A stretch of 64,000 nt of DNA, from contig NZ_JYKZ01000012.1 of assembly GCF_001043005.1 (NCBI RefSeq), positions 62,001-126,000 of the forward strand, read 5' to 3'. The notes under the pieces were generated by a model. It did not search any database, was not told the origin of the DNA, and was given only the letters and a program-made list of their open reading frames with translations. This document shows, in pieces, positions 28,980-38,333 of the stretch. Position numbers and translations under genes: made by a program. This DNA is from Pseudomonas psychrophila. GTDB taxonomy: Bacteria > Pseudomonadota > Gammaproteobacteria > Pseudomonadales > Pseudomonadaceae. The stretch's first letter is position 1. Each line of letters begins with the position of its first letter.

Positions 28980-29639
28980 TCAGGCATCCGTCAAGGCAGA
29001 CAGCACCAACGCACAACTGCGCTGGGCATAGTTGCTCAGCACCACGCGGATTTGCACCAGATCACGAGCCAGTACGGCTTCGAGCAGCTGCGCAAACAAC
29101 GCCAGATACTCGCTCATCTCAGCCTTGCGCTGATCCAGCGCCAGGTAATAGGCGCGGCTCATGGCCGGATGGAGGTTCTCGACGGTTTCCTGCAAATACG
29201 GATTGTCGGCAAACGGGTATGCCGCACGCATTACATTGAAGCTGTCTTCAACGAAGCTGCTGATGTCCTGGCGTTCGTAGCTGGCAATCAGACGTTGCTG
29301 GATTTGCAAAAACGGCCCCAGATCGGCCTGCACGGCCCAACGCTGGGCAACGGCATTGCCGAGCAGGATGTACATCTCGCTCATCAACGTGCACAGGCTC
29401 TGCACCTTGTGCGCGGTGAGCTCGGTCACGTGGGCGCCACGTCGTGGAAGGATGGCGATGAGATGTCGCCGCTCAAGGATCAACAACGCTTCGCGCACAG
29501 AGCCACGGCTGACATTTAGCGCCAGCGTCACTTTCTGTTCTTGAATGCGTTCCCCAGGCTTGAGCTCGCCGCGAATGATGCGTTCGGCGAGGTGGTGAGC
29601 GATTTGCTCGGCGAGGCTGTCCGGCGCCTTGAACGTCAT
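28980..29639 (-). CDS. GntR-family regulator, FCD type
   Basis: A 219-residue protein with an N-terminal winged helix (LKPGERIQEQKVTLALNVSRGSVREAL pattern) and an all-helical FCD ligand-binding domain. It diverges from xdhA across 224 bases and is the likely regulator of xanthine catabolism, with smc immediately downstream. The ligand is not evident; a purine is plausible from context. Confidence 0.88.
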   Translation of the reverse strand: MTFKAPDSLAEQIAHHLAERIIRGELKPGERIQEQKVTLALNVSRGSVREALLILERRHLIAILPRRGAHVTELTAHKVQSLCTLMSEMYILLGNAVAQRWAVQADLGPFLQIQQRLIASYERQDISSFVEDSFNVMRAAYPFADNPYLQETVENLHPAMSRAYYLALDQRKAEMSEYLALFAQLLEAVLARDLVQIRVVLSNYAQRSCALVLSALTDA

Positions 29640-29789
29640 GTTTTACCTTCAAAATCTTTGATCAGTGCAGGCGGCGCAGTGTAACGCACTTGGTGTGTGC
29701 TCGCGCAGCGCTTCAGGGGCCGAATATGGCACGAAATAAGCAAATAAATCCCGTGGATTCAAATCACAGGGATGCCTGATCTCTATTTC

Positions 29790-29818
29790 TTGACCCGCAG
29801 GTCAGCTTTAGCTAAATT
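29790..29818 (+). promoter_or_regulatory. Probable xdhA promoter with overlapping palindrome
   Basis: TTGACC (29790-29795), 17 bases, TAAATT (29813-29818) make a plausible sigma-70 promoter 46 bases before the xdhA start. The palindrome TGACC-CGCA-GGTCA at 29791-29804 overlaps the -35, so a bound repressor, perhaps the divergent GntR protein, would block it. Confidence 0.55.
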
Positions 29819-29863
29819 CAGTACATCCCGCGTTACAACAATAATGATTATGCGAGGCCTTCC

Positions 29864-31321
29864 GTGATCCAGTTCCTACTCAATCAGACGCTGCGCACCG
29901 AGCACACGCTGGACCCCAATTTAACCGTGCTCAATTATTTGCGTGAACACCTGAACAAATCCGGCACCAAAGAAGGTTGCGCCAGTGGAGACTGTGGCGC
30001 CTGCACCGTCGTGGTCGGCGAACTGCACACGGACGACCGGGGCCTTGAACGTGTGCGCTATCGCAGCCTCAACTCCTGCCTGACATTTGTGTCTGCGTTG
30101 CACGGCAAGCAACTGATCAGCGTCGAAGACTTGAAGCACAAAGGTCAACTGCACAGCGTGCAACGGGCGATGGTCGACTGCCACGGCTCACAGTGCGGTT
30201 TCTGCACGCCGGGTTTTGTGATGTCACTCTTCGCCCTGCAAAAAAACAGCACCGGCCAGCCTGACGGCCATCAAGCCCACGAGGCACTGGCGGGCAACCT
30301 GTGCCGCTGCACCGGTTACCGGCCGATCCTGGCCGCCGCCGAACAAGCCTGCGGCGTTCAGCAATACGATCAATTTGACGCGCTCCAGGACGACACTATC
30401 GCCCTGCTCAAGTCTATTTCGCCCACCCAGACCGGTGAACTGAACAGCGGCGACAAACGTTGCCTGCTGCCCTTGACCATCAGCGATCTGGCCGAGCTGT
30501 ATGAGTCCCAACCCCAGGCCCGCCTGCTGGCGGGGGGCACCGACCTGGCCCTGGAGGTCACCCAGTTCCATCGCCCGTTGCCGGTCATGATTTACGTCGG
30601 CAACGTGGCCGAAATGAAGCTCATCGAGCGCTTCGAGGATCGTATTGAAATAGGCGCAGCCGTTTCGCTGACGGACGCTTACGGCACGCTCAAGGCCGAA
30701 TACCCGGACTTCGGCGAACTGCTGCAACGCTTCGCCTCGCTGCAAATCCGCAACCAGGGGACCTTGGGCGGCAATATCGGCAATGCCTCGCCGATTGGCG
30801 ACTCACCGCCGCTGCTGATTGCTCTGGGCGCACAGCTGATACTTCGCAAAGGCCCGACCCGCCGCACGCTGGCGATTGAGGACTACTTCATCGATTACCG
30901 GATAACGGCGCGCCAGGAAGGGGAATTTATCGAAAAGATCATCATTCCCCGCGCCGACGCCAACCATTCATTTCGCGCCTACAAAATCTCCAAGCGTCTG
31001 GACGACGACATCAGCGCCGTGTGCGCCGCATTTAACCTGCGTATCGACAACGGCGTGGTGACCGGGGCTCGCGTTGCATTCGGAGGCATGGCCGCCACCT
31101 CCAAACGCGCCAACGCCTGCGAAGCCGCCTTGCTCGGCGCAGACTGGAACTCAACCACTGTTGAGCGCGCCTGCACAGCATTGGCCACTGATTTCACCCC
31201 GCTGTCGGACTTTCGTGCCAGCAAGGAGTACCGCCTGCTGAGCGCCCAAAACCTGCTGCGCAAATACTTCATCGAACTGCAGGCACCACTGCTTGAGACG
31301 CGGGTAACAGCTTATGTCTAA
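29864..31321 (+). CDS. xdhA: Xanthine dehydrogenase small subunit (iron-sulfur and FAD)
   Basis: A 485-residue electron-transfer subunit for oxidation of hypoxanthine and xanthine to urate. Two 2Fe-2S domains: the plant-type cluster GCASGDCGACTVVVGE and the helical-bundle cluster CGFCTPGF...CRCTGYRP. The FAD domain has LLAGGTDLALEVTQ and the later TLGGNIGNASPIGD. GTG start at 29864. It overlaps xdhB by eight bases. Confidence 0.95.
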   Translation: MIQFLLNQTLRTEHTLDPNLTVLNYLREHLNKSGTKEGCASGDCGACTVVVGELHTDDRGLERVRYRSLNSCLTFVSALHGKQLISVEDLKHKGQLHSVQRAMVDCHGSQCGFCTPGFVMSLFALQKNSTGQPDGHQAHEALAGNLCRCTGYRPILAAAEQACGVQQYDQFDALQDDTIALLKSISPTQTGELNSGDKRCLLPLTISDLAELYESQPQARLLAGGTDLALEVTQFHRPLPVMIYVGNVAEMKLIERFEDRIEIGAAVSLTDAYGTLKAEYPDFGELLQRFASLQIRNQGTLGGNIGNASPIGDSPPLLIALGAQLILRKGPTRRTLAIEDYFIDYRITARQEGEFIEKIIIPRADANHSFRAYKISKRLDDDISAVCAAFNLRIDNGVVTGARVAFGGMAATSKRANACEAALLGADWNSTTVERACTALATDFTPLSDFRASKEYRLLSAQNLLRKYFIELQAPLLETRVTAYV

Positions 31322-33713
31322 CCATCACACGAATGAGCCGACCCAGGCCGAATTGACGGCCCTCTTCCAACAGGACCTGAAAACCGGTGTAGGTCGCAGC
31401 GTCAAGCATGACAGCGCCGAAAAGCACGTCTCGGGTGAGGCGCAGTACATCGATGACCGGCTCGAATTCCCCAACCAGTTGCATCTTTACGCACGCCTGT
31501 CAGATCGGGCTCATGCCAAAATCATCCGCGTTGACACTACGCCCTGCTACGCCTTTGAAGGCGTGCGCCTGGTCATTACCCACGAAGACATTCCCGGCCT
31601 CAAGGACATCGGCCCGCTGCTGCCCGGCGACCCGCTGTTGGCCATCGACAAGGTGGAATATGTAGGCCAGGCAGTGCTGGCGGTTGCTGCCCATGACCTC
31701 GATACGGCGCGCAAGGCGGCAATGGCCGCCATTATCGAATACGAAGACCTGGAGCCCGTGCTGGATGTAGTCCAGGCCCTGCGCAACAAACACTTCGTGC
31801 TGGACACCCACACCCATGAGCGCGGCGACTCAATCAACGCACTGGCCGCAGCTGAAAATCGCCTGCAAGGCAGTTTGCATATCGGCGGACAAGAACACTT
31901 CTATCTTGAAACCCAGATTTCATCGGTCATGCCCACCGAAGACGGCGGAATGATCGTGTACTGCTCCACGCAAAACCCCACCGAAGTGCAAAAGCTGGTA
32001 GCTGAAGTACTGGATGTTTCGATGAACAAAATCGTCGTCGACATGCGGCGCATGGGCGGCGGTTTTGGCGGCAAGGAGACTCAGGCCGCTGGCCCCGCTT
32101 GCATGTGTGCGGTGGTGGCGCGCCTGACCGGGCAGCCCGCCAAGATGCGCTTGCCACGGGTCGAAGACATGTTGATGACCGGCAAGCGCCACCCGTTTTA
32201 CATCGAATACGACGTTGGCTTCGACGCCAGCGGTCGTCTGCAGGGCATCAAGCTGGACCTGGCGGGGAACTGCGGTTGCTCACCGGACTTGTCCAACTCC
32301 ATCGTCGACCGCGCCATGTTCCACGCCGATAACGCCTATTACCTTGGCGATGCAACGATCAATGGCTATCGCTGCAAAACCAATACCGCGTCAAACACGG
32401 CCTATCGCGGATTTGGCGGCCCACAAGGCATGGTCGCAATCGAAGAAGTCATGGACCACATTGCCCGCCATCTGGGCCTTGATCCACTGGACGTGCGCAA
32501 AGCCAACTACTACGGCAAAACCGAACGCAATGTGACTCACTACTACCAGACCGTGGAGCACAACCTGCTGGAAGAAATGACCGCTGACCTTGAGGCCAGC
32601 AGCCAATACGCCGAGCGCCGGCAAGCGATCAAGGCATTCAACGCCAACAGCCCGATCCTCAAAAAAGGCCTGGCACTGACGCCGGTCAAGTTCGGTATTT
32701 CCTTCACCGCCAGCTTCCTCAATCAGGCGGGTGCACTGATTCACATCTACACCGATGGCAGCATCCACCTCAACCACGGCGGCACCGAGATGGGGCAGGG
32801 CTTGAACACCAAGGTTGCACAAGTGGTGGCCGAGGTATTTCAGGTGGATATCAGCCGCGTGCAGATCACGGCTACCAACACGGATAAGGTTCCGAACACC
32901 TCGCCTACTGCAGCGTCTAGCGGGGCGGATCTCAACGGCAAAGCCGCGCAAAATGCTGCGCAAACCATCAAGCTGCGGCTGGTTGAATTTGCCGCCGGCA
33001 AGTATCAGGTCGACCAGCAGGAGGTTATTTTCCACAATGGCCAGGTGCGCGTTGGCGAGCAGGTCATCAGCTTTGAAACCTTGATTCAGCAGGCCTATTT
33101 CGGTCAGGTGTCGCTATCGAGTACCGGTTTCTATAAAACCCCAAAAATCTTTTATGACCGTACTCAGGCTCGCGGACGGCCGTTTTACTACTTTGCCTTT
33201 GGTGCGGCCTGTGCCGAAGTGATCGTTGACACCCTCACCGGCGAATACAAAATGTTGCGCACTGACATCCTGCACGACGTGGGCGCCTCGCTGAATCCCG
33301 CCATCGACATCGGCCAGGTTGAAGGCGGCTATATTCAAGGCGCCGGGTGGCTGACCATGGAGGAGCTGGTGTGGAACGCCAAAGGCAAGCTGATGACCAA
33401 TGGCCCGGCCAGCTACAAGATACCGGCCGTGGCAGATATGCCACTGGACTTGCGCGTCACGCTGGTAGAAAACCGTAAAAACCCTGAAGACACCGTCTTT
33501 CACTCCAAAGCCGTCGGCGAACCGCCGTTCATGCTCGGTATCGCGGCCTGGTGCGCGATCAAGGACGCCGTGGCGAGTTTGGCCGACTACCGCGCACAAC
33601 CCGCCATCGACGCGCCCGCTACGCCGGAGAGGGTCCTGTGGGGCTGTGAGCAAATGCGCGAACTCTCTGTAGCGGCGGCGGCAAGGTGCGAAGAGGCACA
33701 CAGTCATGAATAA
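31314..33713 (+). CDS. xdhB: Xanthine dehydrogenase large subunit (molybdopterin)
   Basis: A 799-residue molybdenum-cofactor subunit. Conserved sites in order: GGQEHFYLET (substrate/Mo pocket), RRMGGGFGGKE, AYRGFGGPQG, GTEMGQGL and the catalytic Glu segment AVGEPPFML. No truncation. Overlaps both neighbours by eight bases. Confidence 0.96.
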   Translation: MSNHHTNEPTQAELTALFQQDLKTGVGRSVKHDSAEKHVSGEAQYIDDRLEFPNQLHLYARLSDRAHAKIIRVDTTPCYAFEGVRLVITHEDIPGLKDIGPLLPGDPLLAIDKVEYVGQAVLAVAAHDLDTARKAAMAAIIEYEDLEPVLDVVQALRNKHFVLDTHTHERGDSINALAAAENRLQGSLHIGGQEHFYLETQISSVMPTEDGGMIVYCSTQNPTEVQKLVAEVLDVSMNKIVVDMRRMGGGFGGKETQAAGPACMCAVVARLTGQPAKMRLPRVEDMLMTGKRHPFYIEYDVGFDASGRLQGIKLDLAGNCGCSPDLSNSIVDRAMFHADNAYYLGDATINGYRCKTNTASNTAYRGFGGPQGMVAIEEVMDHIARHLGLDPLDVRKANYYGKTERNVTHYYQTVEHNLLEEMTADLEASSQYAERRQAIKAFNANSPILKKGLALTPVKFGISFTASFLNQAGALIHIYTDGSIHLNHGGTEMGQGLNTKVAQVVAEVFQVDISRVQITATNTDKVPNTSPTAASSGADLNGKAAQNAAQTIKLRLVEFAAGKYQVDQQEVIFHNGQVRVGEQVISFETLIQQAYFGQVSLSSTGFYKTPKIFYDRTQARGRPFYYFAFGAACAEVIVDTLTGEYKMLRTDILHDVGASLNPAIDIGQVEGGYIQGAGWLTMEELVWNAKGKLMTNGPASYKIPAVADMPLDLRVTLVENRKNPEDTVFHSKAVGEPPFMLGIAAWCAIKDAVASLADYRAQPAIDAPATPERVLWGCEQMRELSVAAAARCEEAHSHE

Positions 33714-34563
33714 CTGGATCAGCGCCCTGGCGCAGTTGCAGCTGCAGGGAGAGCCCTGCGTGTTAGTCACCATCATCGAGGAGCAAGGTTCGACCCCGCG
33801 CAATGCCGGCTCAAAAATGGTTATCTGCGCCGATCAAACATTCGACACCATTGGCGGTGGCCACCTGGAATACAAGGCCATGGAAATCGCCCGCCAGATG
33901 CTCAATAGCGGCAAGCAAGACACCCATCTTCAGCGCTTCAGCCTGGGCGCCAGCCTGGGCCAGTGTTGCGGTGGGGTGGCCGTGTTGCTGTTTGAACCCA
34001 TGGGCCAGGTGCAGGCACACATCGCCGTGTTTGGCGCAGGGCATGTGGCCCGGGCCCTGGTGCCCCTCCTCGCCAGCTTGCCATGCCGGGTGCGCTGGAT
34101 CGACTCGCGGGAACAAGAATTCCCGACATTCATCCCCCAAGGCGTGCAAAAAATCGTCACCGACGAGCCCGTCGACGAGGTGCAGGATCTGCCAGCGGGT
34201 TGCTACTGCATCGTCATGACGCATAATCACGCCCTGGATCTGGAACTCAGCGCTGCCCTGCTCAAACGCAATGACTTTACCTACTTCGGCTTGATTGGCT
34301 CTAAAACCAAACGCGTGAAGTTTGAACACCGTCTGCGTGATCGGGGTATTAGCGCGTCACATTTGCAACGCATGCGCTGCCCGATGGGCTTGAGCGAAGT
34401 CAAAGGCAAACTGCCTGTCGAAATCGCGATTTCCATTGCAGGCGAAATCATCGCCACCTACAACACCCACTTCGGCCAGCACAGCGCCGGAGCCGACACC
34501 GCGTCATCCGAATCCATTAAACAATTACTGCCGTCTTCACGACGCAGTCATGCCACACACTGA
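33706..34563 (+). CDS. xdhC: Xanthine dehydrogenase accessory protein XdhC
   Basis: A 285-residue molybdenum-cofactor chaperone. N-terminal EEQGSTPRNAGSKMVI and GGGHLEYKA, the Cys pair in LGQCCGG, and a Rossmann-like C-terminal half (VFGAGHVARAL, MTHNHALDLEL). It inserts sulfurated cofactor into XdhB. Translationally coupled to xdhB. Confidence 0.93.
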   Translation: MNNWISALAQLQLQGEPCVLVTIIEEQGSTPRNAGSKMVICADQTFDTIGGGHLEYKAMEIARQMLNSGKQDTHLQRFSLGASLGQCCGGVAVLLFEPMGQVQAHIAVFGAGHVARALVPLLASLPCRVRWIDSREQEFPTFIPQGVQKIVTDEPVDEVQDLPAGCYCIVMTHNHALDLELSAALLKRNDFTYFGLIGSKTKRVKFEHRLRDRGISASHLQRMRCPMGLSEVKGKLPVEIAISIAGEIIATYNTHFGQHSAGADTASSESIKQLLPSSRRSHATH

Positions 34564-34571
34564 GAATTATC

Positions 34572-35870
34572 ATGACCTGTAAAGCCTATCGCGCCGCCAT
34601 TTTGCACAGCATCGCCGACCCCGCCGACGTCGGGATCGAAGCCTCCTATGAGTATTTCGAAGACGGTCTGCTGGTGGTCGACAACGGGCAGATCAAAGCG
34701 GTCGGGGCTGCCAGCGAACTGCTTGCAACACTCGCTGATGACATTGAAGTCACCGAATACAAGGATGCCCTGATCACACCGGGCTTTATCGATACACACA
34801 TCCACTTTCCACAGACCGGAATGATTGGCGCCTACGGCGAGCAATTGCTCGACTGGCTCAACACTTACACCTTCCCGTGCGAAAAACAGTTCGCCGACAA
34901 GGCACATGCAGACGAAGTCGCCGATATTTTCCTCAAGGAACTGCTGCGCAATGGCACCACCACAGCGCTGGTGTTTGGCAGCGTGCATCCGCAATCGGTC
35001 GATGCCTTGTTTGAAGCTGCCCAGCGACTGGACCTGCGCCTGATCGCCGGCAAAGTGATGATGGACCGCAACGCCCCCGACTACCTGACCGACACCGCCG
35101 AAACCGGCTACAGCGAAAGCAAGGCGCTAATCGAGCGGTGGCACGGTAAAGGCCGCCTGCATTACGCGGTTACCCCGCGCTTTGCGCCCACCAGCACCCC
35201 TGAGCAATTAACCCTGGCGGGCAAGTTGCTTGGCGAATATCCGGATGTGTATCTGCATACCCATATCAGCGAGAACCTTCAAGAAATCGAGTGGGTCAAA
35301 TCGTTGTTCCCTGAGCGCAAAGGCTATCTGGATGTGTATGACCACTACCAACTGCTGGGTGAGCGTTCCGTGTTTGCCCACGGGGTGCATTTGTGTGACG
35401 AGGAATGTGCACGACTGGCCGAAACCGGGTCGGCGGTGGCTTTCTGCCCGACGTCCAACCTGTTCCTGGGCAGCGGCCTGTTCAACCTGCCGATGGCCGA
35501 GAAGCACAAACTCAATGTAGGCCTGGGGACGGATGTGGGTGCGGGTACCAGCTTCTCACTGCTCAACACCCTTAACGAAGCGTACAAGGTCATGCAATTG
35601 CAAGGCGCTCGTCTGGATCCGTTCAAGTCCCTGTATCTGGCCACCCTGGGCGGCGCGCGGGCGCTGCGTCTGGAAGACCGGATCGGCAACCTGCAACCGG
35701 GCAGCGATGCTGACTTCCTGGTACTGGATTACAACGCAACACCACTGATGAGCTATCGCCTCAAGCAGTCAAAAAACATCGCTGAAACGCTGTTCGTCTT
35801 GATGACCTTGGGCGATGACCGCACCGTTCAGCAAACCTATGCCGCGGGCCGCCTGGTGCATCAGCGTTGA
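34572..35870 (+). CDS. guaD: Guanine deaminase
   Basis: A 432-residue amidohydrolase that converts guanine to xanthine, the substrate of the preceding enzyme. Zinc-binding and catalytic motifs: GFIDTHIHFPQ, HTHISEN, FAHGVHLCDEE and GLGTDVGAGTSFSLL. It follows xdhC by 8 bases, so xdhABC-guaD is one operon. Confidence 0.95.
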   Translation: MTCKAYRAAILHSIADPADVGIEASYEYFEDGLLVVDNGQIKAVGAASELLATLADDIEVTEYKDALITPGFIDTHIHFPQTGMIGAYGEQLLDWLNTYTFPCEKQFADKAHADEVADIFLKELLRNGTTTALVFGSVHPQSVDALFEAAQRLDLRLIAGKVMMDRNAPDYLTDTAETGYSESKALIERWHGKGRLHYAVTPRFAPTSTPEQLTLAGKLLGEYPDVYLHTHISENLQEIEWVKSLFPERKGYLDVYDHYQLLGERSVFAHGVHLCDEECARLAETGSAVAFCPTSNLFLGSGLFNLPMAEKHKLNVGLGTDVGAGTSFSLLNTLNEAYKVMQLQGARLDPFKSLYLATLGGARALRLEDRIGNLQPGSDADFLVLDYNATPLMSYRLKQSKNIAETLFVLMTLGDDRTVQQTYAAGRLVHQR

Positions 35871-35926
35871 AATAACGGCTACTTTGACCTGCACACACTG
35901 TTGCAGGTCATAGAGAGTCAAATCCT

Positions 35927-36070
35927 TGTAGCCGCTGCCGAAGGAACGAGGCTGCGTTCGGCGGCGCAGCCGTCGTAAACCCTGAAAACCGGGTTTAACT
36001 GATACACCGCAGTATCAGATTTTACGACGGCTGCGCCGCCGAACGCAGCCTTCGTTCCTCGGCAGCTGCC
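35927..36070. repeat. REPIN, second family, near-perfect arms
   Basis: Arms of about 48 bases (from CGCTGCCGAAGGAACGAGGC and its complement ending GGCAGCTGCC) are almost identical and enclose about 40 bases. They face each other between convergent guaD and a gntR gene. Same family as 21745-21890 but far less diverged. Confidence 0.88.
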
Positions 36071-36104
36071 TTGCAGACACGTGGCCACACGACTGCAATG
36101 AATC

Positions 36105-36872
36105 TTAGAGCTTGGCAGCAGGTCGAGGGCTTTTGCCCTTGGTTTGCAGCAAGTGCGAGAACACCGCGTGCAGATCATCCGAGGCACTTTCTTCGTCGAG
36201 GTTGAGCTTACTGTCGATGTGGTCCATGTGATGCATCATCAAGTGCACGGCCTGGGCAGCATCACGGGCTTCAATGGCATCGATCAATTGCATGTGTTCG
36301 TCGTAGGAGCAGTGCGAGCGGTTGCCACTCTCGTATTGGGCAATGATCAACGAAGTCTGCGATACCAGGCTGCGCTGAAAGCTGATCAACGGCGCATTCT
36401 TGGCCGCTTCAGCCAGCTTCAGGTGGAACTCGCCAGACAAGCGGATCCCCGCACCACGATCGCCTCGTGAAAAGCTGTCGCGTTCGTCCTGCACCATTTT
36501 GCGCAGTTGCAACAAATCGTCTGCAGTCGCATGGACCACCGCCAATTCAGTAATGGCCTTTTCAACCAGCCGCCGGGCCAAAAATACCTGGCGTGCTTCT
36601 TCTACGCTCGGGCTTGCGACCACCGCTCCACGGTTGGGCCGCAGCAGCACGACCCCTTCATGAGCTAGGCGCGACAATGCACGACGAATGATGGTGCGGC
36701 TCACCCCGAAGATTTCGCCCAGTGCCTCTTCACTCAACTTTGTGCCAGGCGCCAGACGCTGTTCGAGGATCGCCTCAAAAATATGCGCATAGACGATATC
36801 GTCCTGGGTTCCACTGCGGCCGGCCTTGCCTGAGCGGGATTGTTTCTTGAGAGGCTGCAACTGTTCGTTCAT
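36105..36872 (-). CDS. GntR-family regulator, FCD type (second)
   Basis: A 255-residue regulator with a basic N-terminal extension, winged helix (LAPGTKLSEEALGEIFGVSRT pattern) and FCD domain (FHLKLAEAAKNAPL, DEHMQLIDAIEARD metal-site His residues). It diverges from the BenE-family gene. Its neighbours suggest a role in purine or aromatic-acid uptake, but this is only inferred. Confidence 0.88.
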   Translation of the reverse strand: MNEQLQPLKKQSRSGKAGRSGTQDDIVYAHIFEAILEQRLAPGTKLSEEALGEIFGVSRTIIRRALSRLAHEGVVLLRPNRGAVVASPSVEEARQVFLARRLVEKAITELAVVHATADDLLQLRKMVQDERDSFSRGDRGAGIRLSGEFHLKLAEAAKNAPLISFQRSLVSQTSLIIAQYESGNRSHCSYDEHMQLIDAIEARDAAQAVHLMMHHMDHIDSKLNLDEESASDDLHAVFSHLLQTKGKSPRPAAKL

Positions 36873-37098
36873 GGGTACTCGTGTGGGGAAGCGGCGGCGG
36901 ATGAAGTTACGTTAATACGTAAACGGGCGTCGCTGACTGGGAATTAATGCAAAAAGCAAGGCGCATTGTACACAAGCCAGAGTGCCAGTACGACTGTACG
37001 GTCATTTACGACCCCGTCTGTATCGCAATGAAATGTGACATTTGCGTTTAGGCTTGCGCCTTGCTCGAACTCTTATCAAGAACAAGGAATAGCGTTCC

Positions 37099-38289
37099 AT
37101 GACTGACGCCACGCAGCCGCGACTGCACCCTCTGGCAGACACCTCTCCCTCGGCTGTGGTCGCAGGGTTTATCGCCATGATGACCGGTTACACCAGCTCT
37201 CTGGTCCTCATGTTTCAGGCAGGCCAGGCAGCGGGACTCACCAGCGGGCAGATTTCGTCATGGATTTGGGCGCTATCGATCGGCATGGCAATTTGCAGCA
37301 TAGGCCTGTCTTTGCGTTATCGCACCCCGATTACCATTGCCTGGTCCACACCAGGCGCTGCGCTGCTGATTACCAGTCTGGGCGGTGTCAGTTACCACGA
37401 AGCCATCGGTGCCTACATCACCTGTGCGGTGCTGGTCATTATCTGCGGCATGACCGGCAGCTTTGAACGCCTGGTCAAACGCATCCCCTCGTCACTGGCA
37501 GCCGCTTTGCTGGCAGGTATTTTGTTCAAGATCGGCAGCGAAATCTTCGTCGCAGCGCAGCACCGAACCGGCCTGGTCATTGGCATGTTTTTCACTTACC
37601 TGATAGTCAAACGCCTGTCGCCCCGCTATGCAGTGTTGGCGGCACTGGTGATTGGCACTCTGATCTCGGGCTTGCTAGGGCTCCTTGACTTCAGCGGTTT
37701 TGCGCTCGAAGTGGCCGTCCCGGTATGGACAACACCTTCGTTCTCACTGGCTGCGACCATCAGCATCGGTATCCCGCTGTTTGTCGTCGCCATGACGTCG
37801 CAAAATATGCCCGGCATCGCCGTTCTGCGAGCCGATGGCTATAACGTGCCCGCTTCACCGCTAATTACCACCACCGGTGTGGCCTCATTGCTGCTGGCAC
37901 CTTTTGGCTCCCACGGGATTAACCTGGCTGCGATCAGTGCCGCAATCTGCACCGGCCCTCATGCTCACGAAGACCCTAAAAAGCGCTACACCGCAGCCAT
38001 GTGGTGCGGGATTTTCTACGGCATCGCCGGCGTTTTTGGCGCGACACTCGCCGCGCTGTTCGCAGCCTTGCCCAAGGAGTTGGTGCTGTCGATTGCTGCA
38101 TTGGCCCTGTTCGGTTCAATCATCAATGGCTTGACCATTGCGATGAGTGAATCCAAGGAGCGTGAGGCGGCCCTGGTTACCTTTATGGTCACAGCATCGG
38201 GCATGACCCTGTTCTCGGTCGGTTCGGCTTTTTGGGGAATTGTCGCGGGGGTGCTGACCCTGGTGATCCTGAACTGGAAAGCGCGCTAA
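37099..38289 (+). CDS. BenE-family membrane transporter
   Basis: A 396-residue protein with about 11-12 hydrophobic segments. SAVVAGFIAMMTGYTSSLVLM and TPITIAWSTPGAALL are typical of the benzoate:H+ symporter BenE family, itself related to nucleobase transporters. No benzoate genes are nearby. The purine catabolism genes adjacent make a nucleobase substrate worth testing. Confidence 0.82.
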   Translation: MTDATQPRLHPLADTSPSAVVAGFIAMMTGYTSSLVLMFQAGQAAGLTSGQISSWIWALSIGMAICSIGLSLRYRTPITIAWSTPGAALLITSLGGVSYHEAIGAYITCAVLVIICGMTGSFERLVKRIPSSLAAALLAGILFKIGSEIFVAAQHRTGLVIGMFFTYLIVKRLSPRYAVLAALVIGTLISGLLGLLDFSGFALEVAVPVWTTPSFSLAATISIGIPLFVVAMTSQNMPGIAVLRADGYNVPASPLITTTGVASLLLAPFGSHGINLAAISAAICTGPHAHEDPKKRYTAAMWCGIFYGIAGVFGATLAALFAALPKELVLSIAALALFGSIINGLTIAMSESKEREAALVTFMVTASGMTLFSVGSAFWGIVAGVLTLVILNWKAR

Positions 38290-38333
38290 TAACACGCTAG
38301 GAACCTGCGGACCGGGCATATCCTGGGTTCGCA

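Noticed and set aside
36988..36999. GTACGACTGTAC as an operator between gntR and the BenE-family gene
   Set aside because: The dyad is only four bases per arm and each arm is itself a palindrome; it could be chance, so it was not listed as a site.
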